Shown here one piece after another: positions 53,747 through 63,039 of a stretch of 64,000 nt of DNA. Made by a program: the position numbers and the translations under genes. This stretch comes from CBETVX01 sp965539935 (GTDB taxonomy: Bacteria > Bacillota > Clostridia > Peptostreptococcales > Caminicellaceae), in NCBI GenBank assembly GCA_965539935.1, contig CBETVX010000004.1, forward strand, positions 1 to 64,000, written 5' to 3'. How positions within the stretch are numbered: position 1 is the stretch's first letter; each line of letters starts with the position of its first letter. Under the pieces are notes generated by a model. It had not been told where the DNA came from. It worked only from the letters and a program-made list of their open reading frames with translations, and searched no databases.

Positions 53747-54548
53747 ATTGATTCTTAGGTATTTTAACGACTACTTCTATGAATTCTCCCTTATCAACCT
53801 GATTGTATTCTGCCTTGAGTCCAGTATTTCTAATGGCATCATATGCATTTTTTAGGGTATTAAGATATATTCTAAAATTAAATGCACTTTTGATACTTTG
53901 TCTATTTTTAGGTTGATTCTCTATAGATAGAAGTTCTAGTTTATCCTTTATAAGTTTTTCAGTTTGTTTTACGTTTAATCCCCTTTTAATAACCGTATCT
54001 AAAATCTCTAACCTCATTTTTTCATCTGGTAATTTCAATAGGGCCCTTGCATGTCTTTCAGTAAGATTATTTTTAGATAAAAGCGTCTTTACTCTATCGG
54101 ATAATTTAAGTATTCTAAGTTTGTTGGCTACGGTTGATTGGCTTTTTCCTACCTTCTCAGCAAGTTCTTGTTGAGTAAAACCATGTTCTGCAATGAGCTT
54201 ATGGTACCCTTCAGCCTCTTCTATGAAAGTAAGATCTTCCCTTTGCAAATTCTCAATCAGTGCAACCACAGCTGAATCTTCATCATTCATTTTTACTATA
54301 ATTGCAGGTATATACTCTAATCCGGCCATTTTAGAAGCTCTTAATCTTCTTTCTCCTGCAACCAATTCATAGAAATCATCACTTTTTTTCCTAACGCTTA
54401 TAGGCTGTATTACACCGTAAGACTTAATGGATGAACTAAGTTCTTCTAAGCTTTCTTTAGTAAATTCTTTTCTAGGTTGATGAGGATTCGGAAATACTTC
54501 ATCCACAGATACATATATAACCTTATTACTTAAACTTACATTTTCCAT
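53745..54548 (-). CDS. noc: Nucleoid occlusion protein Noc (ParB paralogue)
   Basis: 267 aa, ParB-fold: VDEVFPNPHQPRKEF, LVAGERRLRASK and IENLQREDLT, then HTH FTQQELAEKVGKSQSTVANKL. Position directly downstream of rsmG matches noc in Bacillus. Noc binds its own sites and stops division over the nucleoid. Its N-terminus (MENVSLSNKVIYVSVDEV) is not a strong amphipathic membrane-binding helix, so the exact role should be taken from context rather than that helix. Confidence 0.85.
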   Translation of the reverse strand: MENVSLSNKVIYVSVDEVFPNPHQPRKEFTKESLEELSSSIKSYGVIQPISVRKKSDDFYELVAGERRLRASKMAGLEYIPAIIVKMNDEDSAVVALIENLQREDLTFIEEAEGYHKLIAEHGFTQQELAEKVGKSQSTVANKLRILKLSDRVKTLLSKNNLTERHARALLKLPDEKMRLEILDTVIKRGLNVKQTEKLIKDKLELLSIENQPKNRQSIKSAFNFRIYLNTLKNAYDAIRNTGLKAEYNQVDKGEFIEVVVKIPKNQ

Positions 54549-54659
54549 TATTCATGTCCCCTTACAAAAACAGCATTATTATAGACTATTATTCGTCAAA
54601 AATATGTTACTTCCTGCTTATTTTTTGAAAAACATGAATATTTCTGTGATAAAGTTATA

Positions 54660-55379
54660 TTAAACTATGGGTTTTTTTGCAGGTATACCAGACCTTCTAG
54701 GATATTTGTCTGGAGTTGCTTTTACCTTTTCAATAATAATTAAACTATGATTTATATCAGTAAAGGGAAGATTTATACTTATATTATCAACTATTTTGCC
54801 TCCTAAAGTTTTTATGGCATTATTGGACTTAGATACCTCATCATCAACTGTAGGTCCTTTTTGAGCTATGAAAAAACCACCTTTTCTAATAAAGGGAAGA
54901 CAATATTCACTAAGGACCTTTAAATCTGCCACAGCCCTAGCAGTGGCGATATCGAATTTCTCTCTATAGTCTTTATTTTTTCCATAATCTTCTGCCCTAC
55001 CATGAATAAGTTCTACATTTGAAAGATTACATTCTTTACATACTATATCAAGATAATTAATCCTTTTTTTAAGGGAATCTAATAATGTTAAATTAAGTCC
55101 TTCATAATAAATTTTAAGTGGAATTCCTGGAAAACCAGCACCAGTTCCTACATCTATTATTTTAGAATCTTGCCTTATAACACCGGATAATATACAGGTA
55201 AGGGAATCTAAAAAATGTTTTATCATTATTTCCTTTTCCTCTGTTATTCCAGTAAGATTAATCTTATTGTTCCATTCAATTAATATATCTTTAAATTTAA
55301 AAAATTTATCTAAAATTAAATCATCAATTTCTAATCCTAACTCTTTACCACCATTAATAAGAATTTCTCTACTATTCAT
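54660..55379 (-). CDS. rsmG: 16S rRNA (guanine-527-N7)-methyltransferase RsmG
   Basis: 239 aa with DVGTGAGFPGIPLKI (SAM motif) and the RsmG fold; methylates G527 of 16S rRNA. The ATG at 55379 is preferred; it overlaps the mnmG stop by eight bases, and AAGGTGGG lies upstream. Between mnmG and noc as usual. Confidence 0.97.
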   Translation of the reverse strand: MNSREILINGGKELGLEIDDLILDKFFKFKDILIEWNNKINLTGITEEKEIMIKHFLDSLTCILSGVIRQDSKIIDVGTGAGFPGIPLKIYYEGLNLTLLDSLKKRINYLDIVCKECNLSNVELIHGRAEDYGKNKDYREKFDIATARAVADLKVLSEYCLPFIRKGGFFIAQKGPTVDDEVSKSNNAIKTLGGKIVDNISINLPFTDINHSLIIIEKVKATPDKYPRRSGIPAKKPIV

Positions 55380-57267
55380 TATCAGGCCCACCTTTTCTAC
55401 GTTGCTGTTCTAAGTAAACCAATAATACAGATATATCTGCCGGTGAAACTCCAGATATTCTAGAAGCTTGTCCAACAGATAGAGGTTTTATCTTATCAAG
55501 TTTCTCTCTGGCCTCGAGTCTTAGACCCTCTATTTTACTATAATCTATACTTGGATATAATCTTTTCTTCTCTAATTTTTTAAACTGATCTATTTGTCTT
55601 AATTGTTTACTTATATATCCTTCATATTTTATTTGAATCTCGCATTGAATTGCAATATCTCTTCTAACCTCAGGTCTTTTACTATCTATTTCACCTAATA
55701 ATTCATAGGTCATTTCTGGCCTTTTTAAAAGATCAAATAAAGATATGCTACTTTTTATTTTTGCACTATTATATCTTTCAAGGAAATCATTGGCATCATT
55801 TGGTTTTATATTAGTTTTCTTCAATCTGTCCATTTCTTCTTCTATTAATTTCTTTCTTTCTTGGAATCTTCTATATCTTTCCTCTGTTACAAGTCCTATC
55901 TGATAACCCTTTTCAGTTAATCTTAGATCAGCATTATCTTGTCTCAATACCAGTCTATATTCAGCCCTTGAAGTCATCATCCTATAGGGTTCATTTGTAC
56001 CCTTAGTAACTAAATCATCTATTAAAACCCCTATGTAGGCTTCAGATCTGTCCAGTATAAATGGGTCGGCTCCCTTTATCTTTAGGACTGCGTTAATTCC
56101 TGCCATAAGACCTTGGGCAGCAGCTTCTTCGTATCCTGATGTTCCATTAAATTGACCGCAGGAAAATAGATATTCAATATCTTTAGATTCTAAAGTAAGT
56201 TTTAGTTGAGTAGGATCTACACAATCATATTCAATGGCATAGGCTGGTCTCATAATTTTAACCTCTTGTAAACCGGGAATAGTTCTTAAAAATTGTATCT
56301 GTACATCCTCTGGAAGACTAGTTGACATTCCTTGAACATACATTTCCATCGTGTCTAAACCCTCAGGTTCAATAAAAAGTTGATGTCTATTTTTATCAGC
56401 AAATCTTACTATTTTATCTTCAATAGATGGGCAATATCTTGGACCAGTACCTTCTATCTTTCCACCATACATGGCAGATCTATGAAGATTTTTATAGATA
56501 ACTCTATGGGTTTCTCCATTAGTATAAGTAAGCCAGCAAGACTCTTGTTCCTTATATAAGTCATCATTCATAAAGGAAAAAGGAACTACTATTTCATCCC
56601 CTTTTTGTTCATCCATTTGACTAAAATCTAGGGTTTGTCTATCTACCCTAGCTGGAGTTCCTGTTTTAAACCTTCTCATTTTCAATCCAAGGTCTTTTAA
56701 ATGTTTAGTTAACTCCATTGAAGGGGCTAGTCCATTTGGACCACTATGATAACTTGTTTGACCGATAAAAATCTTACCTCCTAAATATGTTCCCGTTGCT
56801 AATATTGTGGCCTTTGATCTATATATAGCTCCCTGTCTTAATATTACTCCTTTTGCTTTACCATCCTCAACTATAAGTTCAACCACTTCACCTTGCTTTA
56901 TATCTAGATTTACTTCCTTCTCTAGGGTTTTTTTCATTTCAATATGATATTGTCTTTTATCTGCTTGTGCCCTTAAAGAATGTACAGCTGGTCCCTTAGC
57001 AGTATTTAGCATTCTACTTTGGATGAAGGTCTTATCAATATTAATTCCCATTTCTCCACCTAATGCATCTATCTCCCTAACTAAATGTCCCTTTGCAACT
57101 CCACCTATAGATGGATTACAGGGCATCATAGCTATAGAATCTAGATTAATGGATAATAACAGGGTTTTCATACCCATCCTAGCAGATGCCAATGCAGCTT
57201 CACAACCAGCATGTCCAGCTCCAATAACAATAACATCATAAGTACCTGCTTCAAAACGTTCTGACAT
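55372..57267 (-). CDS. mnmG: tRNA uridine-34 carboxymethylaminomethyl enzyme MnmG
   Basis: 631 aa, FAD protein with DVIVIGAGHAGCEAALASARMG and MPCNPSIGGVAKGHLVREIDALGG; the C-terminal domain ends in RISGVSPADISVLLVYL. With MnmE it installs cmnm5U34. Lies just downstream of mnmE. Confidence 0.98.
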   Translation of the reverse strand: MSERFEAGTYDVIVIGAGHAGCEAALASARMGMKTLLLSINLDSIAMMPCNPSIGGVAKGHLVREIDALGGEMGINIDKTFIQSRMLNTAKGPAVHSLRAQADKRQYHIEMKKTLEKEVNLDIKQGEVVELIVEDGKAKGVILRQGAIYRSKATILATGTYLGGKIFIGQTSYHSGPNGLAPSMELTKHLKDLGLKMRRFKTGTPARVDRQTLDFSQMDEQKGDEIVVPFSFMNDDLYKEQESCWLTYTNGETHRVIYKNLHRSAMYGGKIEGTGPRYCPSIEDKIVRFADKNRHQLFIEPEGLDTMEMYVQGMSTSLPEDVQIQFLRTIPGLQEVKIMRPAYAIEYDCVDPTQLKLTLESKDIEYLFSCGQFNGTSGYEEAAAQGLMAGINAVLKIKGADPFILDRSEAYIGVLIDDLVTKGTNEPYRMMTSRAEYRLVLRQDNADLRLTEKGYQIGLVTEERYRRFQERKKLIEEEMDRLKKTNIKPNDANDFLERYNSAKIKSSISLFDLLKRPEMTYELLGEIDSKRPEVRRDIAIQCEIQIKYEGYISKQLRQIDQFKKLEKKRLYPSIDYSKIEGLRLEAREKLDKIKPLSVGQASRISGVSPADISVLLVYLEQQRRKGGPDNE

Positions 57268-57298
57268 CTATCTATACCTCCAACTAAAAAAATTCAAT

Positions 57299-58678
57299 TT
57301 ATTTTCCTAAACAGAAGTTAGAAAATATTTTATCTATAACATCTTCTTCAATAGTATCTCCTGTTATTTCTCCTAAAAACTCACCACAATCATTTAAATC
57401 TACAGAAATAACATCAAAGAACATCTTCATATTTATTGCTTCTATTGCTTCTTCTATACTTTTCAGTGCCTTTTCAAGGGCATGTTTATGCCTCACATTA
57501 GTTACATAGGATGTATCCTTTGCTTTAACTTCTCCGCCATATACCATATTTACTATTTCATTTTCAAGTTCTTCAATACCCTTTTCCTCTTCAATAGATG
57601 TTTCAATGACCTTCTTATTGGGAAGTATTTCTTTTATTTCTTCTATACTAATTCTTTTTGGTAAATCTATTTTGTTTACTAATACAATAGCCTCTTTGTT
57701 TTTAACATAGTTCATAATTTCTTTATCTTCATTAGTTAATTTACTAGAAGCATCGAGCATTAATATTACTAAATCAGCTTTATTAAATGATTCTTTACTT
57801 CTCTGTACCCCTATTCTTTCTACTACATCATCGGTTTCCCTTATACCAGCAGTATCTATTATCCTAACAGGTATTCCCTTTACACTAACAAACTCTTCTA
57901 TAACATCCCTAGTGGTTCCAGGTATATCTGTAACTATAGCCCTTGATTCCTTTAAAAGTGCATTAAGTAGTGAAGATTTCCCAACATTAGGCTTACCCAC
58001 TATAACTACTTTAAGTCCTTCTCTAATTATTTTACCTGTATTTGAAGTATCAAGGAGTCTTTTAATTTTTTCTCTAATTGCTTTAGACTGGGATAAAAGC
58101 TCTGGATACGTAATTTCTTCAATATCTTCTTCAGTATAATCTATACTTACTTGAAGATGGGCCAATACTTCAAGTATGTTCTCTCTAATATCTTGAACCC
58201 TATTAGAAAGACTTCCATCAAGTTGACCTAAAGCCACATCAAACCCCTTATCAGTTTTAGCACTTATAAGGTCCATTACAGCCTCAGCTTGAGCTAAATC
58301 TATACGGCCATTTAAAAAAGCTCTTTTAGTAAATTCTCCAGGTTCTGCTGCCCTTGCTCCATTTCTTAATATCAACTCTAATATATTTCTAATAGGTATC
58401 ATACCACCATGACAATTTATTTCAACTACATCCTCCCTGGTATATGTATAGGGAGCCTTCATATAGACAGCTAAAACTTCATCTATAACTTTTTTATCAT
58501 CTTTAATTACATGACCATATACTAGTCTTCTTTGGGGATACTCTTTAATACTATTCTTTTTTTTAGGTAAAAATATTTTATCAAGTATATCTAAAGCCTG
58601 GGGTCCACTCATCCTAATTATACTAATACCAGCTTCTCCCGGTGCTGTAGCAATTGAAGCTATAGTATCATCTATCAT
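57299..58678 (-). CDS. mnmE: tRNA-modification GTPase MnmE
   Basis: 459 aa. An N-terminal tetrahydrofolate-binding domain (TIASIATAPGEAGISIIRMSG), a helical domain and a G domain with VIVGKPNVGKSSLLN, DIPGTTRD and DTAGIRETDD, and the C-terminal FCLGK with its active cysteine. ATG at 58678 is used (GAGGTG upstream); a GTG in that site extends the frame by three codons. Confidence 0.98.
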   Translation of the reverse strand: MIDDTIASIATAPGEAGISIIRMSGPQALDILDKIFLPKKKNSIKEYPQRRLVYGHVIKDDKKVIDEVLAVYMKAPYTYTREDVVEINCHGGMIPIRNILELILRNGARAAEPGEFTKRAFLNGRIDLAQAEAVMDLISAKTDKGFDVALGQLDGSLSNRVQDIRENILEVLAHLQVSIDYTEEDIEEITYPELLSQSKAIREKIKRLLDTSNTGKIIREGLKVVIVGKPNVGKSSLLNALLKESRAIVTDIPGTTRDVIEEFVSVKGIPVRIIDTAGIRETDDVVERIGVQRSKESFNKADLVILMLDASSKLTNEDKEIMNYVKNKEAIVLVNKIDLPKRISIEEIKEILPNKKVIETSIEEEKGIEELENEIVNMVYGGEVKAKDTSYVTNVRHKHALEKALKSIEEAIEAINMKMFFDVISVDLNDCGEFLGEITGDTIEEDVIDKIFSNFCLGK

Positions 58679-58756
58679 ATAAAACACCTCACTATAAAGT
58701 TGTATAATACTAAGAACATATTTTTATTATTCCAATTTTAACATAAAACAATAACA

Positions 58757-58780
58757 AAACCCAGTATAAATACTGGGTTT
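58757..58780 (-). terminator. Terminator of the yidC-jag transcript
   Basis: A perfect 10-bp stem AAACCCAGTA/TACTGGGTTT with a 4-base loop, followed by TGTTATTGTTTT on the minus strand. Confidence 0.85.
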
Positions 58781-58787
58781 AAACAAC

Positions 58788-59408
58788 TTATCTTTTTAAG
58801 AATATAACTACCTTTCTATAGGGCTCTTCTCCTTCACTTCTAGTTCCTACATACCTATTACTTTGTAGAGTAGAATGAATTATTCTTCTCTCATAAGGGT
58901 TCATTGGCTCAAGCACGATTTCTTTTTTATACTTTCTAACTTTATAAGCTAATTTATTAGCTAATTTTCTAAGGGTTTCCTCTCTTTTACTTCTATACTT
59001 TTCTGTATCAAGGATTACTCTTATATATTCATCTTCCCCATTATTAATAACTAAACTTACTAAGTATTGTAATGAATCTAAGGTCTGTCCTCTTCGTCCT
59101 ATAAGTATGGCAGAATCTTTACTAAAAATTTCTATGTACAGATCATTACCTTTAAGATTTACGTCAAGTCTGGCTGTAATTCCCATATTGTCCAATATTT
59201 CTTTTAAAAACTTGGAAGCCTTTTCTTCAGGGTCATCCTTTAACGTTACTCTAACTTTAGCCTGCTTACCTCCAAAAATCCCAAATAAACCCTTAGTAGG
59301 CTCTTCAAGTATTTCAATCTTAACCCTATCTCTAGTTGTCCCAAGATCAATTAAAGCACTACTTACAGCTTCAGCTATAGTTCTATCAATTTTTTCAACA
59401 GATTTCAT
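58788..59408 (-). CDS. jag: RNA-binding protein Jag/KhpB (Jag-N, KH, R3H)
   Basis: 206 aa: Jag-N domain (about 1-50), KH domain with LIGRRGQTLDSLQYL and R3H domain with ANKLAYKVRKYKKEIVLEPMNPYERRIIH. Binds RNA together with KhpA and influences cell elongation or sporulation. ATG after AAGGAGG, close to yidC. Confidence 0.95.
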   Translation of the reverse strand: MKSVEKIDRTIAEAVSSALIDLGTTRDRVKIEILEEPTKGLFGIFGGKQAKVRVTLKDDPEEKASKFLKEILDNMGITARLDVNLKGNDLYIEIFSKDSAILIGRRGQTLDSLQYLVSLVINNGEDEYIRVILDTEKYRSKREETLRKLANKLAYKVRKYKKEIVLEPMNPYERRIIHSTLQSNRYVGTRSEGEEPYRKVVIFLKR

Positions 59409-59409
59409 A

Positions 59410-60069
59410 TTAGTTTGACTCCTCCTTAAGATTATCGCCCCTCGTTAAGAAATACTGTTGAGCCATTTGGAATAGATTACTTATTACCCAGTAAAGTGTT
59501 AAACCTGCTGGGAAACTTCTTCCCCACCATAAAATCATTATAGGAAAAACTAAATTCATAGTTTTTAGAGACTGATTTTGCTGTGTTCCTTTATTTGCAC
59601 TATTCATAGATATATACGTAGTGGCTGCAGCAATAATAGGTAGTATTATTGGATCTGGATCCATAAGATTTGGTAACCATAAAAAAGAAGCGTTCATTGC
59701 TTTTTCTAATAACTCAGGATTATTTGGGAAAACATAGGTTGCTGGTTCCCTTAAGGCCCTAAATAATCCAAATATAATAGGAAGTTGAATAAGTAAAGGT
59801 AAACATCCGCTTAAAGGATTAATTTTATGTTCTTTATAGAGCTCCATAGTTTTTATATTCATTTTTTCTTTATCATTTTTATATTTTTCTTGAATTTCTT
59901 TCATTTTAGGTTGAAGTTCTTGCATTTTTTTAGTAGATTTAAGTTGATTTACAGTTAAAGGTAATAAAATTAATTTCACTATTATAGTAAAAAGTATAAT
60001 AGATATAGCATAGTTATTAACTAATCCATAAATAAAAGACAACAATGATCCTAAAGTACTAGTTATCAA
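59410..60069 (-). CDS. yidC: Membrane protein insertase YidC/Oxa1 (SpoIIIJ type)
   Basis: 219 aa, five membrane helices: a first one at about 13-33, the positively charged KQLKSTKKMQELQPKMKEIQEKY hairpin and the SGCLPLLIQLPIIFGLFRAL region. It inserts proteins into the membrane with or without Sec. The TTG at 60069 is chosen: GGGGGT lies six bases before, and the upstream frame (to 60120) is an unlikely hydrophilic leader. No lipoprotein cysteine at the N-terminus, unlike SpoIIIJ of Bacillus. Confidence 0.93.
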   Translation of the reverse strand: MITSTLGSLLSFIYGLVNNYAISIILFTIIVKLILLPLTVNQLKSTKKMQELQPKMKEIQEKYKNDKEKMNIKTMELYKEHKINPLSGCLPLLIQLPIIFGLFRALREPATYVFPNNPELLEKAMNASFLWLPNLMDPDPIILPIIAAATTYISMNSANKGTQQNQSLKTMNLVFPIMILWWGRSFPAGLTLYWVISNLFQMAQQYFLTRGDNLKEESN

Positions 60070-60127
60070 ATTTTTACCCCCTATCACTAAGTCTTCCTTA
60101 GTTTTATTATCCGTTATCAATAAAAAT

Positions 60128-60337
60128 TTATTCTAAAGGGTCATATCCACCAGGATGAAAGGGATGACATCTTAATATTCTTAATATTGATAGTTTAACT
60201 CCTTTTAAAGGTCCATATTTTTCTATAGCTTCTAATGCATATTGGGAACATGTAGGATAAAATCTACAGCAGCTTTTCTTTAGGGGAGAAATATACTTTC
60301 TATATCCCTTTATCATAAAAATCAGAAATTTCTTCAC
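60128..60337 (-). CDS. yidD: Membrane protein insertion efficiency factor YidD
   Basis: 69 aa with the family core YRKYISPLKKSCCRFYPTCSQYALEAIEKYG and CHPFHPGGYDP. The start is GTG at 60337 behind AGGGTG. Lies between rnpA and yidC as usual. Confidence 0.97.
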   Translation of the reverse strand: MKKFLIFMIKGYRKYISPLKKSCCRFYPTCSQYALEAIEKYGPLKGVKLSILRILRCHPFHPGGYDPLE

Positions 60338-60346
60338 AATAACACC

Positions 60347-60685
60347 CTACTTTGTATTCATAATACCTGCTCTTTTCATAGCCTTTTTAACTGATTCTTC
60401 AACCTCCCAAAAAGAAGCATCTTTAATTGCAGCTCTAGCAATAAAAACTATATCGTATCCTTTTTTTACATCATTATTTTTTCTAAAACTTTCCTTCATT
60501 AATCGCCTAGCCCTATTTCTAATTACGCTTTTTCCTACTTTCTTACTTGCAGTAAAACCTACTCTAGTAAAATCCTCATTATTCTTGCAAGCATATATTA
60601 CTACATACTTATGGGCGAAGGAGCGTCCCCTTTTATAAACCTTTATAAAATCAACATTTTTTCTTAGTCTAATTATCTCTGACAT
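60347..60685 (-). CDS. rnpA: Ribonuclease P protein component
   Basis: 112 aa, with the RNR motif KVGKSVIRNRARRLMKESFR and basic character. With RNase P RNA it cuts the 5' leader of pre-tRNA. It follows rpmH after a hairpin. ATG behind GGAGGAAG. Confidence 0.97.
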   Translation of the reverse strand: MSEIIRLRKNVDFIKVYKRGRSFAHKYVVIYACKNNEDFTRVGFTASKKVGKSVIRNRARRLMKESFRKNNDVKKGYDIVFIARAAIKDASFWEVEESVKKAMKRAGIMNTK

Positions 60686-60726
60686 AGGATGACTCTTCCT
60701 CCAATAAATCTCCTTAATTGCAGAAA

Positions 60727-60747
60727 AAGGCCACTTTTAGCGGCCTT
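60727..60747 (-). terminator. Attenuator-like hairpin at the end of rpmH
   Basis: AAGGCC/GGCCTT stem with a 9-base loop followed by TTTTTCTG on the minus strand. It begins within the rpmH stop, 42 bases before rnpA, and can reduce rnpA transcription relative to rpmH. Confidence 0.75.
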
Positions 60748-60880
60748 AATAAGACAATCTCTTTCTACCTTTTCTTCTACGTCTCTTTAAAACATTTCTA
60801 CCTGACTTAGTTTTCATTCTTTTTCTAAAACCATGTTCTTTCTTTCTTTGTCTCTTCTTAGGCTGATAAGTTCTTTTCAA
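60746..60880 (-). CDS. rpmH: 50S ribosomal protein L34
   Basis: 44 aa, (M)KRTYQPKKRQRKKEHGFRKR and then MKTKSGRNVLKRRRRKGRKRLS, the full L34 sequence. The start is TTG at 60880 behind GGAGGAGGTG, unusual for such a highly expressed gene but the only start that keeps the family N-terminus. It leads the rpmH-rnpA-yidD-yidC-jag group. Confidence 0.97.
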   Translation of the reverse strand: MKRTYQPKKRQRKKEHGFRKRMKTKSGRNVLKRRRRKGRKRLSY

Positions 60881-61455
60881 TCAAAACACCTCCTCCAATG
60901 AATCCAGTATCTTTATATCAATATCTTATTATCATTTTCACAAAGTCTGCTAAATAATTATACCTTTATATGTCTTTTATGTCAAGGTATTTCTATACTT
61001 CTAATTTCTTAAATTGCAATGCTTATTTAGTGAAAATAAATACTGTGTACAAAAGATATCAACAGAAAATATAATTGTGGATAATTTTTTTATTTGATTG
61101 AAAACAAATTATATATTTGATATGATAAATTAAAAGCTGTTAATAAGTGGATAACTATTAAACAAGGTGTTATTTATACACAATCTGTGGATAAAACTGT
61201 GTATAACTTAAAGTTATTTAACAAATTCCTACTGAAATCCTCATTTTACTTAATTATATCTGTTTATAAATTTACATTAGCATTTGTGTATACTGTTAAT
61301 TTTTTAATTACTTTTTCGTGTTATCTTAAAATATCCACAAAAAAAATTTTTTTGATTTTTTATTTTATATTATTAAACTTTGTATATATTATTAACAATT
61401 TATGTGGATTTATTGTTAATAATTGAAAAAATATATAGATTCGGGAGGAAAATAT
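60881..61455 (+). other. oriC left part (DnaA-box region upstream of dnaA)
   Basis: The 575-bp gap between rpmH and dnaA holds no gene. Exact DnaA boxes: TGTGGATAA at 61076-61084 and 61186-61194, TTATACACA at 61174-61182, TGTGTATAA at 61198-61206. One-mismatch boxes are at 61146-61154 and 61331-61339. The rest is extremely AT-rich. It should act as the upstream subregion of a bipartite Firmicute oriC and also hold the dnaA promoter. Confidence 0.88.
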
Positions 61456-62790
61456 ATGTCTATTAACCTGCCAGAAGTTTGGGACAAAACATTAAACCTA
61501 ATAAAAACAGAATTATCAGAGGTTAGTTATAATACCTGGTTAAAATGTCTAGATCCTATAGTTATAAAGGGTAATACTATTTTTCTTGGAGTTCCAAATG
61601 AATTTAATAAAGGAATAATAGAAACAAGATATCTTTCCTTAATAAAAAATGGTATAAAACAAATAACTAATAGGGATTTTAATTTTGAACTCATAGTTCC
61701 AGGAAATGAAAAATTTAGTAATCTAACTAGTAATGACGAAGTCAAAGATACTAATCATTTTGAAGCTCCAAATCTAAATCCTAAATACGTATTTGATACA
61801 TTTGTAATAGGTAATAGTAATAGATTTGCCCATGCCGCTTGTCTAGCAGTTGCAGAGACCCCTGCCAAAGCCTATAATCCTCTATTTATATATGGTGGCG
61901 TTGGACTTGGTAAAACCCACTTAATGCACGCTATCGGCCATTATATTTTAAATCAAAATCCTAATACTAAGGTGGTATATGTTACTTCAGAAAAATTTAC
62001 AAATGAGCTAATTAACTCTATAAAAGACGATAAAAATGTAGAATTTAGAAATAAATATAGAACAGTTGATGTACTTCTTATAGATGATATTCAGTTTATA
62101 GCTGGTAAGGAAAGAACACAGGAAGAATTTTTCCATACATTTAACACACTATATGAAGCTAATAAACAGTTAATCATATCAAGCGATAGACCTCCAAAGG
62201 AAATACCTACATTAGAAGATAGATTAAGATCTAGATTTGAATGGGGCCTAATAACAGACATACAAGCTCCTGACTTTGAAACTAGAATAGCAATACTTCG
62301 AAAAAAAGCAGAAATGGAAAATATGAATATAAATAATGAAGTATTACATTTTATAGCTAAAAAAATCAAATCTAATATTAGGGAATTAGAAGGAGCTTTA
62401 ATTAGAATAGCTGCATATTCATCCCTAACTAATAAAGAAATAACTGTAGATTTAGCAAATGAAGCTTTAAAGGATATTATTTCTTCATCTAAACCAAAAC
62501 AAATAACTGTTCCATATATAAAAGACGTAGTAGCTCAACATTATAATATAAAAGTAGAAGACCTTGATTCTAAAAGAAGAACTAGATCTATTACTTATCC
62601 TAGACAAATAGCAATGTATCTTTCAAGGGAACTTACAGACCTTTCTTTACCAAAAATAGGTGAAGAATTTGGTGGCAGGGACCATACTACAGTAATTCAT
62701 GCTTACGATAAGATTAGTCAAGATATAAAATCTAACAATGATTTTAAGATAAGAATCGAAAAGATTATTAAAGAAATACAAGGAGAATAA
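61456..62790 (+). CDS. dnaA: Chromosomal replication initiator DnaA
   Basis: 444 aa. Domain I (about 1-80), a short linker, AAA+ domain III with GGVGLGKTHLMHAIG and LLIDDIQFIAGKERTQ, and domain IV HTH with the DnaA signature GGRDHTTVIHAYDKI. ATG at 61456 is used since GGGAGG lies just before it; a TTG-started extension to 61423 covers that site. It opens oriC at the DnaA-trio/AT-rich region downstream of its own gene. Confidence 0.98.
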   Translation: MSINLPEVWDKTLNLIKTELSEVSYNTWLKCLDPIVIKGNTIFLGVPNEFNKGIIETRYLSLIKNGIKQITNRDFNFELIVPGNEKFSNLTSNDEVKDTNHFEAPNLNPKYVFDTFVIGNSNRFAHAACLAVAETPAKAYNPLFIYGGVGLGKTHLMHAIGHYILNQNPNTKVVYVTSEKFTNELINSIKDDKNVEFRNKYRTVDVLLIDDIQFIAGKERTQEEFFHTFNTLYEANKQLIISSDRPPKEIPTLEDRLRSRFEWGLITDIQAPDFETRIAILRKKAEMENMNINNEVLHFIAKKIKSNIRELEGALIRIAAYSSLTNKEITVDLANEALKDIISSSKPKQITVPYIKDVVAQHYNIKVEDLDSKRRTRSITYPRQIAMYLSRELTDLSLPKIGEEFGGRDHTTVIHAYDKISQDIKSNNDFKIRIEKIIKEIQGE

Positions 62791-63039
62791 TCAACATATT
62801 TTTGTTTATAAATCCTTAATAAAATGTGAATAAAAATAGAATAATTATTTTCTATTTTTTTGTGGATAAAATTCATAGTTAATCACTTTTATTAACATAT
62901 ATATCTACAGCCATAAACAATGATATTTCACTAATATTTTGCCTTATCCACATATTAACCGTGCCTACTACTATTACTACTTTAATTATATATTTTATTT
63001 ATTTTAAAATATCATCCCTCAAAAAGGAGGTTATCCACA
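62791..63039 (+). other. oriC right part (dnaA-dnaN intergenic, unwinding region)
   Basis: Exact DnaA boxes at 62825-62833 (TGTGAATAA), 62861-62869 (TGTGGATAA), 62944-62952 (TTATCCACA) and 63031-63039 (TTATCCACA). Beyond the box at 62944 comes a short GC-richer stretch, a run of DnaA-trios and then a nearly pure A/T tract (62983-63012), the expected order of a basal unwinding system. Confidence 0.9.
62965..62982 (+). promoter_or_regulatory. DnaA-trio array at the unwinding site
   Basis: CTA-CTA-CTA-TTA-CTA-CTT, six trios complementary to the 3'-(G/A)A(T/A)-5' DnaA-trio consensus, 12 bases after the DnaA box at 62944 and directly before the A/T tract. DnaA filaments bind one strand here to open the origin. 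Confidence 0.82.
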
